Source: Cornus controversa (lineage: Eukaryota > Streptophyta > Magnoliopsida > Cornales > Cornaceae). Taken from it: a stretch of DNA of 64,000 bases. Below the pieces are notes generated by a model, which saw nothing but the letters and a program-made list of their open reading frames with translations, made no database searches and was not told the origin of the DNA. This document shows, in pieces, positions 36,855 to 47,508 of the stretch (positions are counted from its first letter, which is position 1; each line of letters starts with the position of its first letter). The stretch is from contig CM048848.1 in NCBI GenBank assembly GCA_026545225.1, positions 20,252,806-20,316,805 of the forward strand. Reading direction: 5' to 3'. The position numbers and the translations under genes were made by a program.

Positions 36855-37624
36855 CAGGGAGTTAACCATCTTTTGTATTTTATTTTATTTTTAGTTTTTA
36901 TTTTTCTTTTTGTAGTTAGATTATTGTTACGAAAAAAAAAAATTTGAAAAATGAAAAAATATTTTATTTTTTTTCGAATTTTTCTCTTTCATATTTATTT
37001 TCCACCATACTATTTTCACTTGATCTTTGGGGTATAGTGGTTCGTTTTGACAGATTTTAACATCCAAGTTTGGGGGGGGTGTGCTTGCATTGCCTTCATG
37101 CTAGTGATGTACTATGTTTTCTTTCCACTACTCTGGATTTCTGGTAACTTCGTTCTTACTCTTCTCTATGCTTCAATTGGGTATACATTGAGGACAATGT
37201 ACAGTTTAAGTTTGGGGGTGAGGCGATGCCTATTATGTGCTTTATTGAATATGGGGGAAAATTTGTGTGAAATTCTTCTTGTATTAGGATTTTAGTTTAT
37301 TTTATTTTCTTAGTTTGTTTTTTTTTTTTCTTTTGTTTTGTTTTTAGATAGAATATTTTGACATTATTCAAAGAATTAATACCTTATGTAGGTGCATAAC
37401 TTGCAATTTTTGAGTATGTGTTAAATTTTTGGAAACTGTGGTTTAAATTATATGGGTTTAATCATGGTTTGCAAAAATATGTTTTGGGATGATTAATTTT
37501 AGTTTCCTTACATGCACAGACACACTAGCATAGTCTTATGGGGTATGAACTTTGGTTTTGAGTTATTGAGTTACATATGCTTGATATTAATTAGTATCTC
37601 TTGAGAATGAGTACCGATAATATG
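36855..37624 (+). other. 3' non-coding region of B3, first part
   Basis: No gene. Polypurine-like copies occur at about 37066 (with an expanded G run) and 37208. The region breaks at 37624 where B4 is inserted and resumes at 45127. The last five bases, ATATG (37620-37624), are the left target duplication of B4. Confidence 0.75.
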
Positions 37625-39054
37625 TGATTCGTGTGTGAGTGTGACTCAAAAAGTATACCAATTAAAATTTTCCACACTTCGCAATAGAACGAATTCTTTG
37701 CAGAATAGGGCTATCGAAAGGGGTATCGTACCTCAGGGACTGTGGTCTGACTGTGTTGGATATAAGGAATTAATTCTAATTAAATTTAAAAGAAATAAAT
37801 TCTGATTTTTAATTCTAAATTAACTAATGAAGCAATTGAACAAAAGCAAGAAAAACTAAGGAGTGTAGAGAATATAAGATAAGTCTAGGGTAATTGATTT
37901 CACCACTAACTTCACAATCAATGGTTAATTGAACTAACTATGGGGCATCATATCATGCATAAGTGGTGTCGGTGGCTACAAGCTCACCTTCATCCGTCAA
38001 GAAGATAACATATAATTAAGGCTAAGTCATGGACTATCTTCGATTGGCATGGGCTATCTGCCTAACTACTCTAATCTAGGGTGCAGCATGGTTCATCTTC
38101 TCTAGGCATAATCCATCAAAGCTTTTAATGATATATTCAGTGAAAACCATTGTGTAATAATCACTCTCATGATCACAGAAAACAAGAGGGACGAGTTCAA
38201 TAACAACAATCAAGTATCTAAGACAAGATAAGAAATCATTGAAACTGAATTTATAAGACTTTTATTGCTCAATTCAATAATAAGAATCCTCTAAATTACA
38301 CAATCTATGAATGAATACAAAAATCCCCAATAATTAGAACAATCAAACCAGTGATGTTTAGTTAGGGCTCCATCAAAACCCTGGTGGCTGAACTAGCCGC
38401 TCATGATACGCCTTGTTCTCCAATGATTCTCTATTCCAAAAGCTCTTCAAAGCTGCTGCCAAGCCTCCTAATACAGCCCTAATTTGTCACTTTAAATAGC
38501 CAAGAGAATACATCAAAGTCCTAATCCAATTAGGAATTAATTAGGTTTTCCCGCAGCACTAATCAGGTGGGTTTTTTCTGCTGACTTCGGCCCAACTTTT
38601 GACCCACTAGAAGTCCGATTTACGGAATTTTCGTGAAATACAAAAGTGTGCAGAATCGAATTTCGTTCAACCCCACGCGAGAATAATGTCGATTTGAGGC
38701 TCGGAAATAAGACTTCTGGTCCGTTTTCCAAAACGGGATTAAGACTGCATTATGCGCAGATTTGGGCTTCAGGCCCGAAACCTTCTTAAGCTGTTGTAAT
38801 TCTCTTGGACCTCTTCCTTGGGCTGATTTGAGTTAAATTATGGAGTTGAATGGATCCCTTTGGAGTAGGCTTCATCTAACCATCTTGGATGTCATCTTTA
38901 AAAGCCCAAAATCTTGGTTTTAACTGAAATAATCATTAAGGCCCTGAAAATACAGAAAACACTAAAACAAAGTAAAATCACAAAATAATCTATCACTAAG
39001 AGAATAAAATATATAAATTAAGAGGTTAGAATGCGCAACATTCTATGCCGATCA
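37625..39054 (-). repeat. 3' LTR of B4
   Basis: It is 1430 bases; on the minus strand it begins TGATCGGCATAGAATG and ends CGAATCA. It is a distinct subfamily from the B2/B3 LTRs: the central part differs (CTATTTAAAGTG near 38498 on the minus strand is a TATA candidate). Confidence 0.92.
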
Positions 39055-40730
39055 CACCCCCAAACTTACATATTGCTAGTCCCTTAGCAATAGAATAAAA
39101 CTAAACTAAAACAAAGAAACTACTAAACACTAACTAAACTACCTAACTCCACTTTCGTGGGAGAAACGATTGCATTTAGCATATGCAACAAGCCTTTAAA
39201 CCCCTAGGTTCCCCCTAGTGGACGAGTATAGTCTCGTGAGGGTTTCCAGAAATGTTACCCACAAACATTCAAAATTCTGTTTCAACATTAATTCAAGAAG
39301 AAGATTACAATACATAGTTACAAACTTGCATTCAATAATAATTTCAAACTTTCAAATTCTATAATTCAAATCAATGGTCCTCATGCATAATTCACATCAA
39401 TATATCTCAAAATAATTAACTCTAGCTCCCCCGTGTAAAGTGAACTAGCAGTCCTCTCATGTAGCATAACTCAGCTCTGAATATATTAAGACACATACCC
39501 CTTCAACTCACTAGCTCCCCTTATTGAAATCATACTTCCCAACATGCATACATGACTTTTCTATTTTTTTTTCATCATTCCTTTTTTTTATTGCTTTATT
39601 GGTTGTGCAATGTCTTGATCTATTAAGCTTTCTGAAAGATCCATGTAGCAAGCTTTCAGTCAGTGACTCCCAAACCAGATGGCTTTAGGGCACTAGGCTT
39701 TAAGATACCCCGAAGACCTAATTACTCGAATCAGTCAGGCTACAATTCAAGACAACCAATGCACATCTTTTCTCACCTTTTCACTTTTGACGCGAACACT
39801 CCGTGCTTCCTGAGGCATAGAGGCCCGGTTACTCATGAAAAGGATCAAATTGATTTGCTTATTCAACTCTTTTTTCTTCTTTCTTTTTTTTCTTTTCTTT
39901 CTTTTTTTTTTTTCATTGAAGTCAAGTATAACACATTATCGGTACTCATTCTCAAGAGATACTACTTAATATCAAACATATGTAACTCAATAACTCAAAA
40001 CCAAAGTTTATACCCCATAAGACTATGCTAGTGTGTTTGTGCATGTAAGGAAACTAAAATTAATTACTCCAAAACATGTTATTGCAAACCATGATTAAAA
40101 CCACATAATTTAACTCACAGTTTTCAAAATTTTAAAACATACTCAAAAATTGCAAGTTAAGCACCTACATAAGGTATTAATCCCTTGTATAATGTCAAAA
40201 CATTCTATCTAAAAATAAAACAATGGAAAATAAAGAAATAAACTAAGAAAATAAAATAAAATAAAATCCTAATACAAGAAGAATTTCACACAAATTTTCC
40301 CCATATGCAATAAAGCACATAATTAGGCATCGCCTCACCCCCAAACTTAAACTGTACATTGTCCTCAATGTACACCCAATTGAAGCATAGAGAAGAGTAA
40401 GAACGATGTTACCAAGAATTCGGAGAAGTAGTGGCAAGAAAATATAGCAAACCAATAGTATGAAGGCAATGCAAGCACACCCCCAAACTTGGATGTTTCA
40501 ACCTGTCAAAACAAACCACTATACCCCAAAGACCAAGTGAAATAATATGGGTGAAAATAAATATGAAATAAATTTTTTTTTTTTTTTTATAACTGAAGAA
40601 GAAAGAAAAAAAAACAATATGAAAAATAAAATAAAGAAGAAAGAAAAAAAATAAATAAATAAAAATAAAAATACAAAAAAATAGTTACCTCCGAAAAAAT
40701 CAAGGAGAAGGTGGTGTCGAAGCATCTAGG
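39055..40730 (-). other. 3' non-coding region of B4
   Basis: Polypurine complements CACCCCCAAACTT lie at 39055-39067 (abutting the LTR), about 40338 and about 40480. The conserved structured block lies at about 39625-39840 on the minus strand. The A/T simple runs at 39840-39915 and 40560-40690 are low complexity. No gene. Confidence 0.7.
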
Positions 40731-41559
40731 TCATGGCCGGAATGGAGCATCAAAATCAACCAAGTAATCCACAATTAATTTGCAATGTCCTCCCCCAAAC
40801 TTGTAGCACAAAACCTCTCAAAGAAATCCAACCAATTTTTCAAAAAAAAGTCTACTTCCTTGTGAAGAAGAAACTTGAGAAAATTGATCATTTAATGAGG
40901 ATGGAAAAAAATAGATTGGAATGGATGATGATGGTGATGAATGATGATGATCAAGTAGTGTTATGAAAGATTTTTAGAGTGTATTTTGATGTTGGAGAGG
41001 CACAAAATGCATCAAAACATGTAGATCTAAGTGGGGGGCAAGTAGAAGGCTTTGAAATTGAAGCAAAACGGATCAGCTGGGGCTTTCAGGGGCTGGGCGC
41101 TCGATCCCCCTAGGCATGGGCGATCGATCGCCCATGCTGCTGTATGGTGCACTTCAAAAATTCAAGGGGCGATCGATCCCCCTTGGGCTGGGCGATCGAT
41201 CGCCCCAGCTGATGCTCCTTGGGCGTCTATCGCCCAAGGTCGACCGAGAGTGCAATTTTTGGAGGGTCCATCGCCCAAGGTCGACCGAGACCTTGTTTTT
41301 TCACCCGTCTTGAGTCCAATTACCTCGATACACCTCCCGATATCCCTCGAAAGCAACTAAGACATCAAAGACTCAAGAAAAACACATTAAACGCAACTAA
41401 TAATGGAAGAAAAATAAAGAAAAACATAAACTAAAAATAAAAAAAAATAAAAAATAAAAATAAAAATAAAAGAAAACTAAAGAAATTAAGGGATAGAAAT
41501 ACATACAAATCCTACAATTTAACGTCCGTAGGCGACGATCATCAACTTGAATTGAAAGT
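40731..41559 (-). other. Spacer of B4 with perfect palindrome, no ORF3 promoter
   Basis: The minus strand carries the family B GGTCGACCTTGGGCGATGGAC repeats (about 41230-41300) and four GATCGATC palindromes (41098-41205). One of these is a perfect 24-base palindrome at 41114-41137. No TATA box or GTAAGTG donor is seen after them, unlike B2, B3 and B5. Near 40715-40735 about ten codons of the ORF3 end remain (DLDASTPPSP, stop). ORF3 and its promoter appear to have been lost together. Confidence 0.65.
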
Positions 41560-43398
41560 TCACCCAATGCCACATCTCTTGAGGAGATTTAATTTCGTCC
41601 CTCCTATATGATCCTCACCTCCTTGTGTCGAACTCAAAGTGACCGGAATGGTGTCATTGGCTTCAAAAAACACATCTCTCTGTCTTGACGGAAGATGTTT
41701 CAATTTTACCCATGGAGGAGACTCTAATGATGGCATCGGAGGAGTGCTAGAAAGAATAGGAAATGGCTCAATCGGAATCCTCCAAGGTGGAGTATTTTTC
41801 ATGGCCACTACATCAAGTAAATCATTCACCCCCTCAAGGGACTTATCAACATCATGTGATAGAGCAGCCGGATCAACTTCTTCAACATAATCATCAAAGT
41901 CATCCATGAAGAAACAATCACTCTCATCTAGAGGAAGTTGAATGGCATTAAAAGTATTCAAGTTCACCTTAGGCTCATAAGAAATTTCAGCATTAGAACT
42001 CTTTGTCACCTCTTCTTCATCAAGCTTCTTCTCCCCCACCTTGTTGTCACTTATTTCTCCACTTCTAAGAGTGGTGATGGCTTGAAATTGTTCATGGTGT
42101 GGGTTGCTCAAAGAAGGAATATTGTCGAGGACATGAACCCCTCTTGGGTTGGCAACTGGTTGGCTTGGTAGTTTCTCCTCTTCTCTTTTACTCATGGCAT
42201 TGACAAGTTGTCCAAACTGAAATTCCAGTTTGGCAATCGATTGAGAATGAGAATGAACCAGTTGAATAGTGGATTGAAGTGTTGCTGCAGTAGCTTCCAC
42301 CATCTCAACAATAGAGTCAAGCTTCTCAAGTTTTTCTAGGACAATTGTCATCTTGTCCTCAATGGCTGAATACCTCTGTGCCATAGGAACTTGTTCTTGA
42401 TATAATTGTGAAGGCACATAGTTCTGAGGTTGAAAAGTGGGCTGAATTGCTGCCCCTTGCTCTTGTGGAAGATCAAAAAATTGCCCAAGTGAAGGACAAT
42501 TATTGACATGGTGCATAGGACTAGAGCAAAAATCACATGGCTCATAAATAGAAGGATAAGAAGATGGATTTGGCACTTGACCAATCGCCATGAGTTGCAC
42601 CACTCTTTGTGACACAGCATCCACAATGGTAGACATAGCATCTGTAGAACCAACCTCAAAAATATCTTCTGCCTTCCCTGAATGGGTTGGTCTGCTAGAA
42701 CGAGATGAAGACACATGTTGCAAAGAATTGTCACTGAGATTCTCGAACAAAGTCCATGCTTCATCTTCACTTTTTAACATAAAAGTACCACCACATGATA
42801 CATCCACCATTTGTCTGTTATTTTCTGTAAGTCCCTCATAGAAACACTGCACTAACTGCCACTTTGGAACTTGGTGATGAGAACACTTCCTAAGAAGGTC
42901 CTTGAATCTCTCCCATGCCTCAAAAAATTGTTCTCCCTCAAATTGAGAGAAACCAGTGATAGCACGTCTGAATTGATTGGTCCTCCCTATTGGAAAATAT
43001 TTCTTCAAGAACTCACTTTGCATTTGAGTCCATGTAGTGATAGAACTCACTGGTAGAGATCTGAACCAATACTTGGCCTTCTCCTTCAAAGAGAATGGAA
43101 AGAGTCGCATCCGAAAAGCATCTTCTGAGAAGTTATGAATTTTTGTTAATGAGCAAACTTCTATAAATTCATCCAAGTGCTTGTACGGATCCTCATGAGT
43201 CAACCCAAAATAGGATGGCAACATATGAATGATACTGGGCTTGATCTCATAGTTCTGTGCAGTGACATTAGGCAATTCAAAATTAGCTGGTGAATTATAA
43301 GTCTCTGGGACATAGTAGTCTCTGATCAATCTCACTTTTTCCACAACAGCATTAGGCACAATATTGTTGTCCTCATTATTACCACGCACACCATCCAT
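41560..43398 (-). CDS. Intact gag-like protein of B4 (612 residues), protease core deleted in frame
   Basis: This is the only long, uninterrupted retroelement ORF in the window. It starts MDGVRGNNEDNNIVPNA. The gag domain (AFRMRLFPFSLKEKAKYWF, EFLKKYFPIGRTNQFRRAI) covers about residues 40-250. A CX2CX4HX4C zinc knuckle (CDFCSSPMHHVNNC) lies near residue 290, followed by Q-rich and coiled-coil-like segments. Near residue 470 EISYEPK joins VNLNTFNAIQ. In B3 these points flank the linker and whole protease (DLGAS...LGRPF), so the protease was removed without breaking the frame. The C-terminus matches the pre-RT linker and ends in a novel tail. It may package its own RNA. Cleavage, copying and integration must come from elsewhere. 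Confidence 0.88.
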   Translation of the reverse strand: MDGVRGNNEDNNIVPNAVVEKVRLIRDYYVPETYNSPANFELPNVTAQNYEIKPSIIHMLPSYFGLTHEDPYKHLDEFIEVCSLTKIHNFSEDAFRMRLFPFSLKEKAKYWFRSLPVSSITTWTQMQSEFLKKYFPIGRTNQFRRAITGFSQFEGEQFFEAWERFKDLLRKCSHHQVPKWQLVQCFYEGLTENNRQMVDVSCGGTFMLKSEDEAWTLFENLSDNSLQHVSSSRSSRPTHSGKAEDIFEVGSTDAMSTIVDAVSQRVVQLMAIGQVPNPSSYPSIYEPCDFCSSPMHHVNNCPSLGQFFDLPQEQGAAIQPTFQPQNYVPSQLYQEQVPMAQRYSAIEDKMTIVLEKLEKLDSIVEMVEATAATLQSTIQLVHSHSQSIAKLEFQFGQLVNAMSKREEEKLPSQPVANPRGVHVLDNIPSLSNPHHEQFQAITTLRSGEISDNKVGEKKLDEEEVTKSSNAEISYEPKVNLNTFNAIQLPLDESDCFFMDDFDDYVEEVDPAALSHDVDKSLEGVNDLLDVVAMKNTPPWRIPIEPFPILSSTPPMPSLESPPWVKLKHLPSRQRDVFFEANDTIPVTLSSTQGGEDHIGGTKLNLLKRCGIG

Positions 43399-43673
43399 GA
43401 TGTAAATAGTCTCTTCCTCTTGCTCAATGGTATGGTGATTGAAGTACCGGAAAAGAAAAAAAAATAAAATAAAATAAATTAGATTAGATTAGTAGCAAAA
43501 AAAAATTCTAAACTAAAAAATAAAAGAAAACTAATTAGTAATTGAAAAGAAAACAAAAGAAATAAAATAAAAATAAAAAAATAAAAGAAAAATAAAAAAA
43601 TAAAAAAAAAAAATTCCTAAACTAAAAATCCAATTAGAACTAATTCTAAAAATCCAAACAATCAAATAGACAG

Positions 43674-43691
43674 TCCCCGGCAACGGCGCCA
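43674..43691 (-). other. Primer binding site of B4, tRNA-Asp type
   Basis: On the minus strand TGGCGCCGTTGCCGGGGA, a perfect match to the B3 site, lies five bases inside the 5' LTR. Confidence 0.88.
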
Positions 43692-43696
43692 AAAAT

Positions 43697-45126
43697 TGAT
43701 TCGTGTGTGAGTGTGACTCAAAAAGTATACCAATTAAAATTTTCCACACTTCGCAATAGAACGAATTCTTTGCAGAATAGGGCTATCGAAAGGGGTATCG
43801 TACCTCAGGGACTGTGGTCTGACTGTGTTGGATATAAGGAATTAATTCTAATTAAATTTAAAAGAAATAAATTCTGATTTTTAATTCTAAATTAACTAAT
43901 GAAGCAATTGAACAAAAGCAAGAAAAACTAAGGAGTGTAGAGAATATAAGATAAGTCTAGGGTAATTGATTTCACCACTAACTTCACAATCAATGGTTAA
44001 TTGAACTAACTATGGGGCATCATATCATGCATAAGTGGTGTCGGTGGCTACAAGCTCACCTTCATCCGTCAAGAAGATAACATATAATTAAGGCTAAGTC
44101 ATGGACTATCTTCGATTGGCATGGGCTATCTGCCTAACTACTCTAATCTAGGGTGCAGCATGGTTCATCTTCTCTAGGCATAATCCATCAAAGCTTTTAA
44201 TGATATATTCAGTGAAAACCATTGTGTAATAATCACTCTCATGATCACAGAAAACAAGAGGGACGAGTTCAATAACAACAATCAAGTATCTAAGACAAGA
44301 TAAGAAATCATTGAAACTGAATTTATAAGACTTTTATTGCTCAATTCAATAATAAGAATCCTCTAAATTACACAATCTATGAATGAATACAAAAATCCCC
44401 AATAATTAGAACAATCAAACCAGTGATGTTTAGTTAGGGCTCCATCAAAACCCTGGTGGCTGAACTAGCCGCTCATGATACGCCTTGTTCTCCAATGATT
44501 CTCTATTCCAAAAGCTCTTCAAAGCTGCTGCCAAGCCTCCTAATACAGCCCTAATTTGTCACTTTAAATAGCCAAGAGAATACATCAAAGTCCTAATCCA
44601 ATTAGGAATTAATTAGGTTTTCCCGCAGCACTAATCAGGTGGGTTTTTTCTGCTGACTTCGGCCCAACTTTTGACCCACTAGAAGTCCGATTTACGGAAT
44701 TTTCGTGAAATACAAAAGTGTGCAGAATCGAATTTCGTTCAACCCCACGCGAGAATAATGTCGATTTGAGGCTCGGAAATAAGACTTCTGGTCCGTTTTC
44801 GAAAACGGGATTAAGACTGCATTATGCGCAGATTTGGGCTTCAGGCCCGAAACCTTCTTAAGCTGTTGTAATTCTCTTGGACCTCTTCCTTGGGCTGATT
44901 TGAGTTAAATTATGGAGTTGAATGGATCCCTTTGGAGTAGGCTTCATCTAACCATCTTGGATGTCATCTTTAAAAGCCCAAAATCTTGGTTTTAACTGAA
45001 ATAATCATTAAGGCCCTGAAAATACAGAAAACACTAAAACAAAGTAAAATCACAAAATAATCTATCACTAAGAGAATAAAATATATAAATTAAGAGGTTA
45101 GAATGCGCAACATTCTATGCCGATCA
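43697..45126 (-). repeat. 5' LTR of B4
   Basis: It is 1430 bases, the same length as the 3' LTR and identical except at 44801 by eye. The ATATG target duplication follows at 45127-45131. Confidence 0.92.
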
Positions 45127-45980
45127 ATATGTTATACTTGACTTCAATGAAAAAAAAAGAAAAAGAATGTGATGAAGAAGCAATCAATTTGATCTTTTTC
45201 ATGAGTAACCGGGCCTCTATGCCTCAGGAAGCACGGAGTGTTCGCGTCAAAAGTGAAAGGGTGAGAAAAGATGAGCATTGGTTGTCTTGATTTGTAGGCT
45301 GATTGATTCGAGTAATTAGGTCTTCAGAGTATCTTAAAGCCTAGTGCCCTAAAGCCATCTGGTTTGGGAGTCACTGACTGAAAGCTTGCTACATGGATCT
45401 TTCAGAAAGCTTAATAAATCAAGACATTGCACAACCAATGAAGCAATGAAAAAAAAGAATAATGAAAAAAAAATGAAAAAGTCATGTATTCATGTTTGGA
45501 AGTATGATTTCAATAAGGGGAGCTAGTGAGTTGAGGGGGTATGTGCCTTAATATATTCAGAGCTTGGTTATGCTACATGAGATAACTGCTAGTTCACTTT
45601 ACACGAGGGAGCTAGAGTTGATTATTTTGAGATATGTTGATGTGAATTATGCATGGGGACCATTGATTTGAATGATAGAATTTGAAAGTTTGGAATTATT
45701 CTTGAATGCAAGTTTGTAACTATATATTGTAATCTTCTTCTTGATGAATGTTGAACAGAATTTTGAATGTTTGTGGGTAACATTTCTGGAAACCCTCACG
45801 AGACTATACTCGTCCACTAGGGGGAACCTAGGGGTTTAAAGGCTTGTTGCATATGCTAAATGCAATCGTTTCTCCCACGAAAGTGGAGTTGGGTAGTTTA
45901 GTTAGTAATTGTTAGTTTCTTTATTTTAATTTTGTTTTATTCTATTGCTAAGGGACTAGCAATATGTAAGTTTGGGGGTG
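45127..45980 (+). other. 3' non-coding region of B3, second part
   Basis: It continues from 37624 after the duplicated ATATG. It contains the conserved structured block (about 45205-45440) and the terminal polypurine tract AAGTTTGGGGGTG at 45968-45980. No gene. Confidence 0.8.
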
Positions 45981-47508
45981 TGATAGGCGTTGAATGTTAC
46001 GCATTCTATCCTCTTAACTTATGTATTTTATTCTCTTAGTGATAGATTATTTTGTTATTTTACTTTGTTTTAGTGTTTTCTGTATTTTCAGGGCCTTAAT
46101 GATTATTTCAGTTAAAACCAAGTTTTTGGGCTTTTAAAGAAGACATCCAAGATGGTGAGTTGAAGCCTACATCAAGGAGATTCACTCAACCATTTATTTT
46201 AACTCAAATCAGCCCAAGAAAGAGGTCCAAGAGAATTACAACTGTTTAAGAAGGTTTCGGGCCTGAAGCCCAAATCTGCGCATAATGCAGTCTTAATCCC
46301 GTTTTGGAAAATGGACTAGAAGTCTTATTTTTGAGCCTCAAATCGACATTATTTCCTTGTAAGGTTGAACGAAATTCGATTCTGCACACTTTTGTATTTC
46401 CCAAAAATTCTGTAAATCGGACTTCTAGTGGGTCAAAAGTTGAGCCGAAGTCAGCAGGAAAAACCCACCTGATTAGTGCTGCGGGAAACCCTAATTTATT
46501 CCTAATTGGATTAGGACTTTGGTGTATTCTGTTGGGGAATAAAGTAAAGACTTGGAGGCTGAGTTGGGAGAGCTTACAGAGAGATTAGACAGAGAGAACA
46601 GAGCTTGGAGAGTCTGAGAGGGCTGAGAAAAGAACAGAAACATATTGCAGAGCCATTGGAGAACGAAGTCATATGCATAATTCAGAAAGAGGATGTCTTC
46701 TTCCTCAACAGTTGAAGCTTCTTCTTCTACCATGAGCGGCTAGTTCATCCACTAGGGTTTTGATGTAGCCCTAACAAAGCATCAATGGTTTGATTGTTTT
46801 AATTATTGGGGACCTTTATATACATGCATAGATTGTGTAATTCAGAGGATTCTTATTATAGCATTGAGCAATAAAAGTCTTGTAAATTCAGTTTCAATGA
46901 TTTCTTATCTTGTCTTAGATATTTAGTTGTTGTTATTGAACTCAATCTCTCTTATTTTCTATGATCATGAGAGAGATTATTACACAATGGTAATCACTGA
47001 ATATATTGTTATGAGCTTTGATGGATTATGCCTAGAGAAGATGAACCATACTGCACCCTAGATTAGAGTAGTTAGGCAGATGGCCCATGCCAATCGAAGA
47101 TAGTCCATGGCTTAACCTTAATCATATGTTATCTTCTTGATGGATGAAGGTGAGCATGTAGCCACCGACACCACTTATGCATGATGTAATTTCCCTATAG
47201 TTGATTCAATTGACCATTGATTGTGGAGTTAGTGGTGAAGTCAAACACCCTAGATTTCTCTCCTATTATCTTCATTATCTGTTTACCTTTGATTTATTTT
47301 ATTTTACTTTTTAACTAGTTTAGTTTAAAAATCAGAATTCTTTTCTTATAAATTTAATTAGAATTAATTCTGTATTCCAACTCATCAGACCATAATCCCT
47401 GAGGTACGATACCCCTTTCGATAGCCCTATTCTGCAAGGAATTCGTTCTTTTACGAAGTGTGGAAATTTTTAATTGATATACTTTTTGAGTCACACTCAC
47501 ACACGAAT
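45981..47508 (+). repeat. 3' LTR of B3 (family B)
   Basis: It is about 1528 bases, TGATAGGCGTTGAATG to ACACGAAT. The expected final CA is changed at the junction with T (CGAATGACG). Differences from the 5' LTR are scattered over its length. Confidence 0.87.

Larger units (their letters stand above)
37625..45126 (-). mobile_element. Element B4: young, complete, non-autonomous gag-only family B element, minus strand
   Basis: It is 7502 bases with both LTRs 1430 bases long and a perfect 5-base target duplication ATATG (37620-37624 and 45127-45131). Read on the minus strand: LTR (45126-43697), tRNA-Asp primer site, one intact gag-like ORF, spacer with palindromes, ten codons of the ORF3 end, 3' region, LTR. 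Protease core, RT, RNase H, integrase and ORF3 are all missing. The LTRs differ only at 38729 (C) versus 44801 (G) by my comparison, so the insertion is very recent. Confidence 0.93.
28901..47508 (+). mobile_element. Element B3: family B Athila-like retrotransposon, both LTRs present, containing B4
   Basis: LTR, primer site, gag-protease-RT-RNase H, spacer with promoter, ORF3, 3' region (split by B4 at 37625) and LTR are all in order. Without B4 it is about 11.1 kb. It interrupts T at the protease GR|RPWVH site. The left flank TCATC and the right flank near 47509 fit a 5-base duplication of a TCGTC target, but the right LTR end reads CGAATGACG in place of CGAATCA, so the right edge is eroded. 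The two LTRs differ at roughly two in a hundred positions by eye. Confidence 0.88.
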
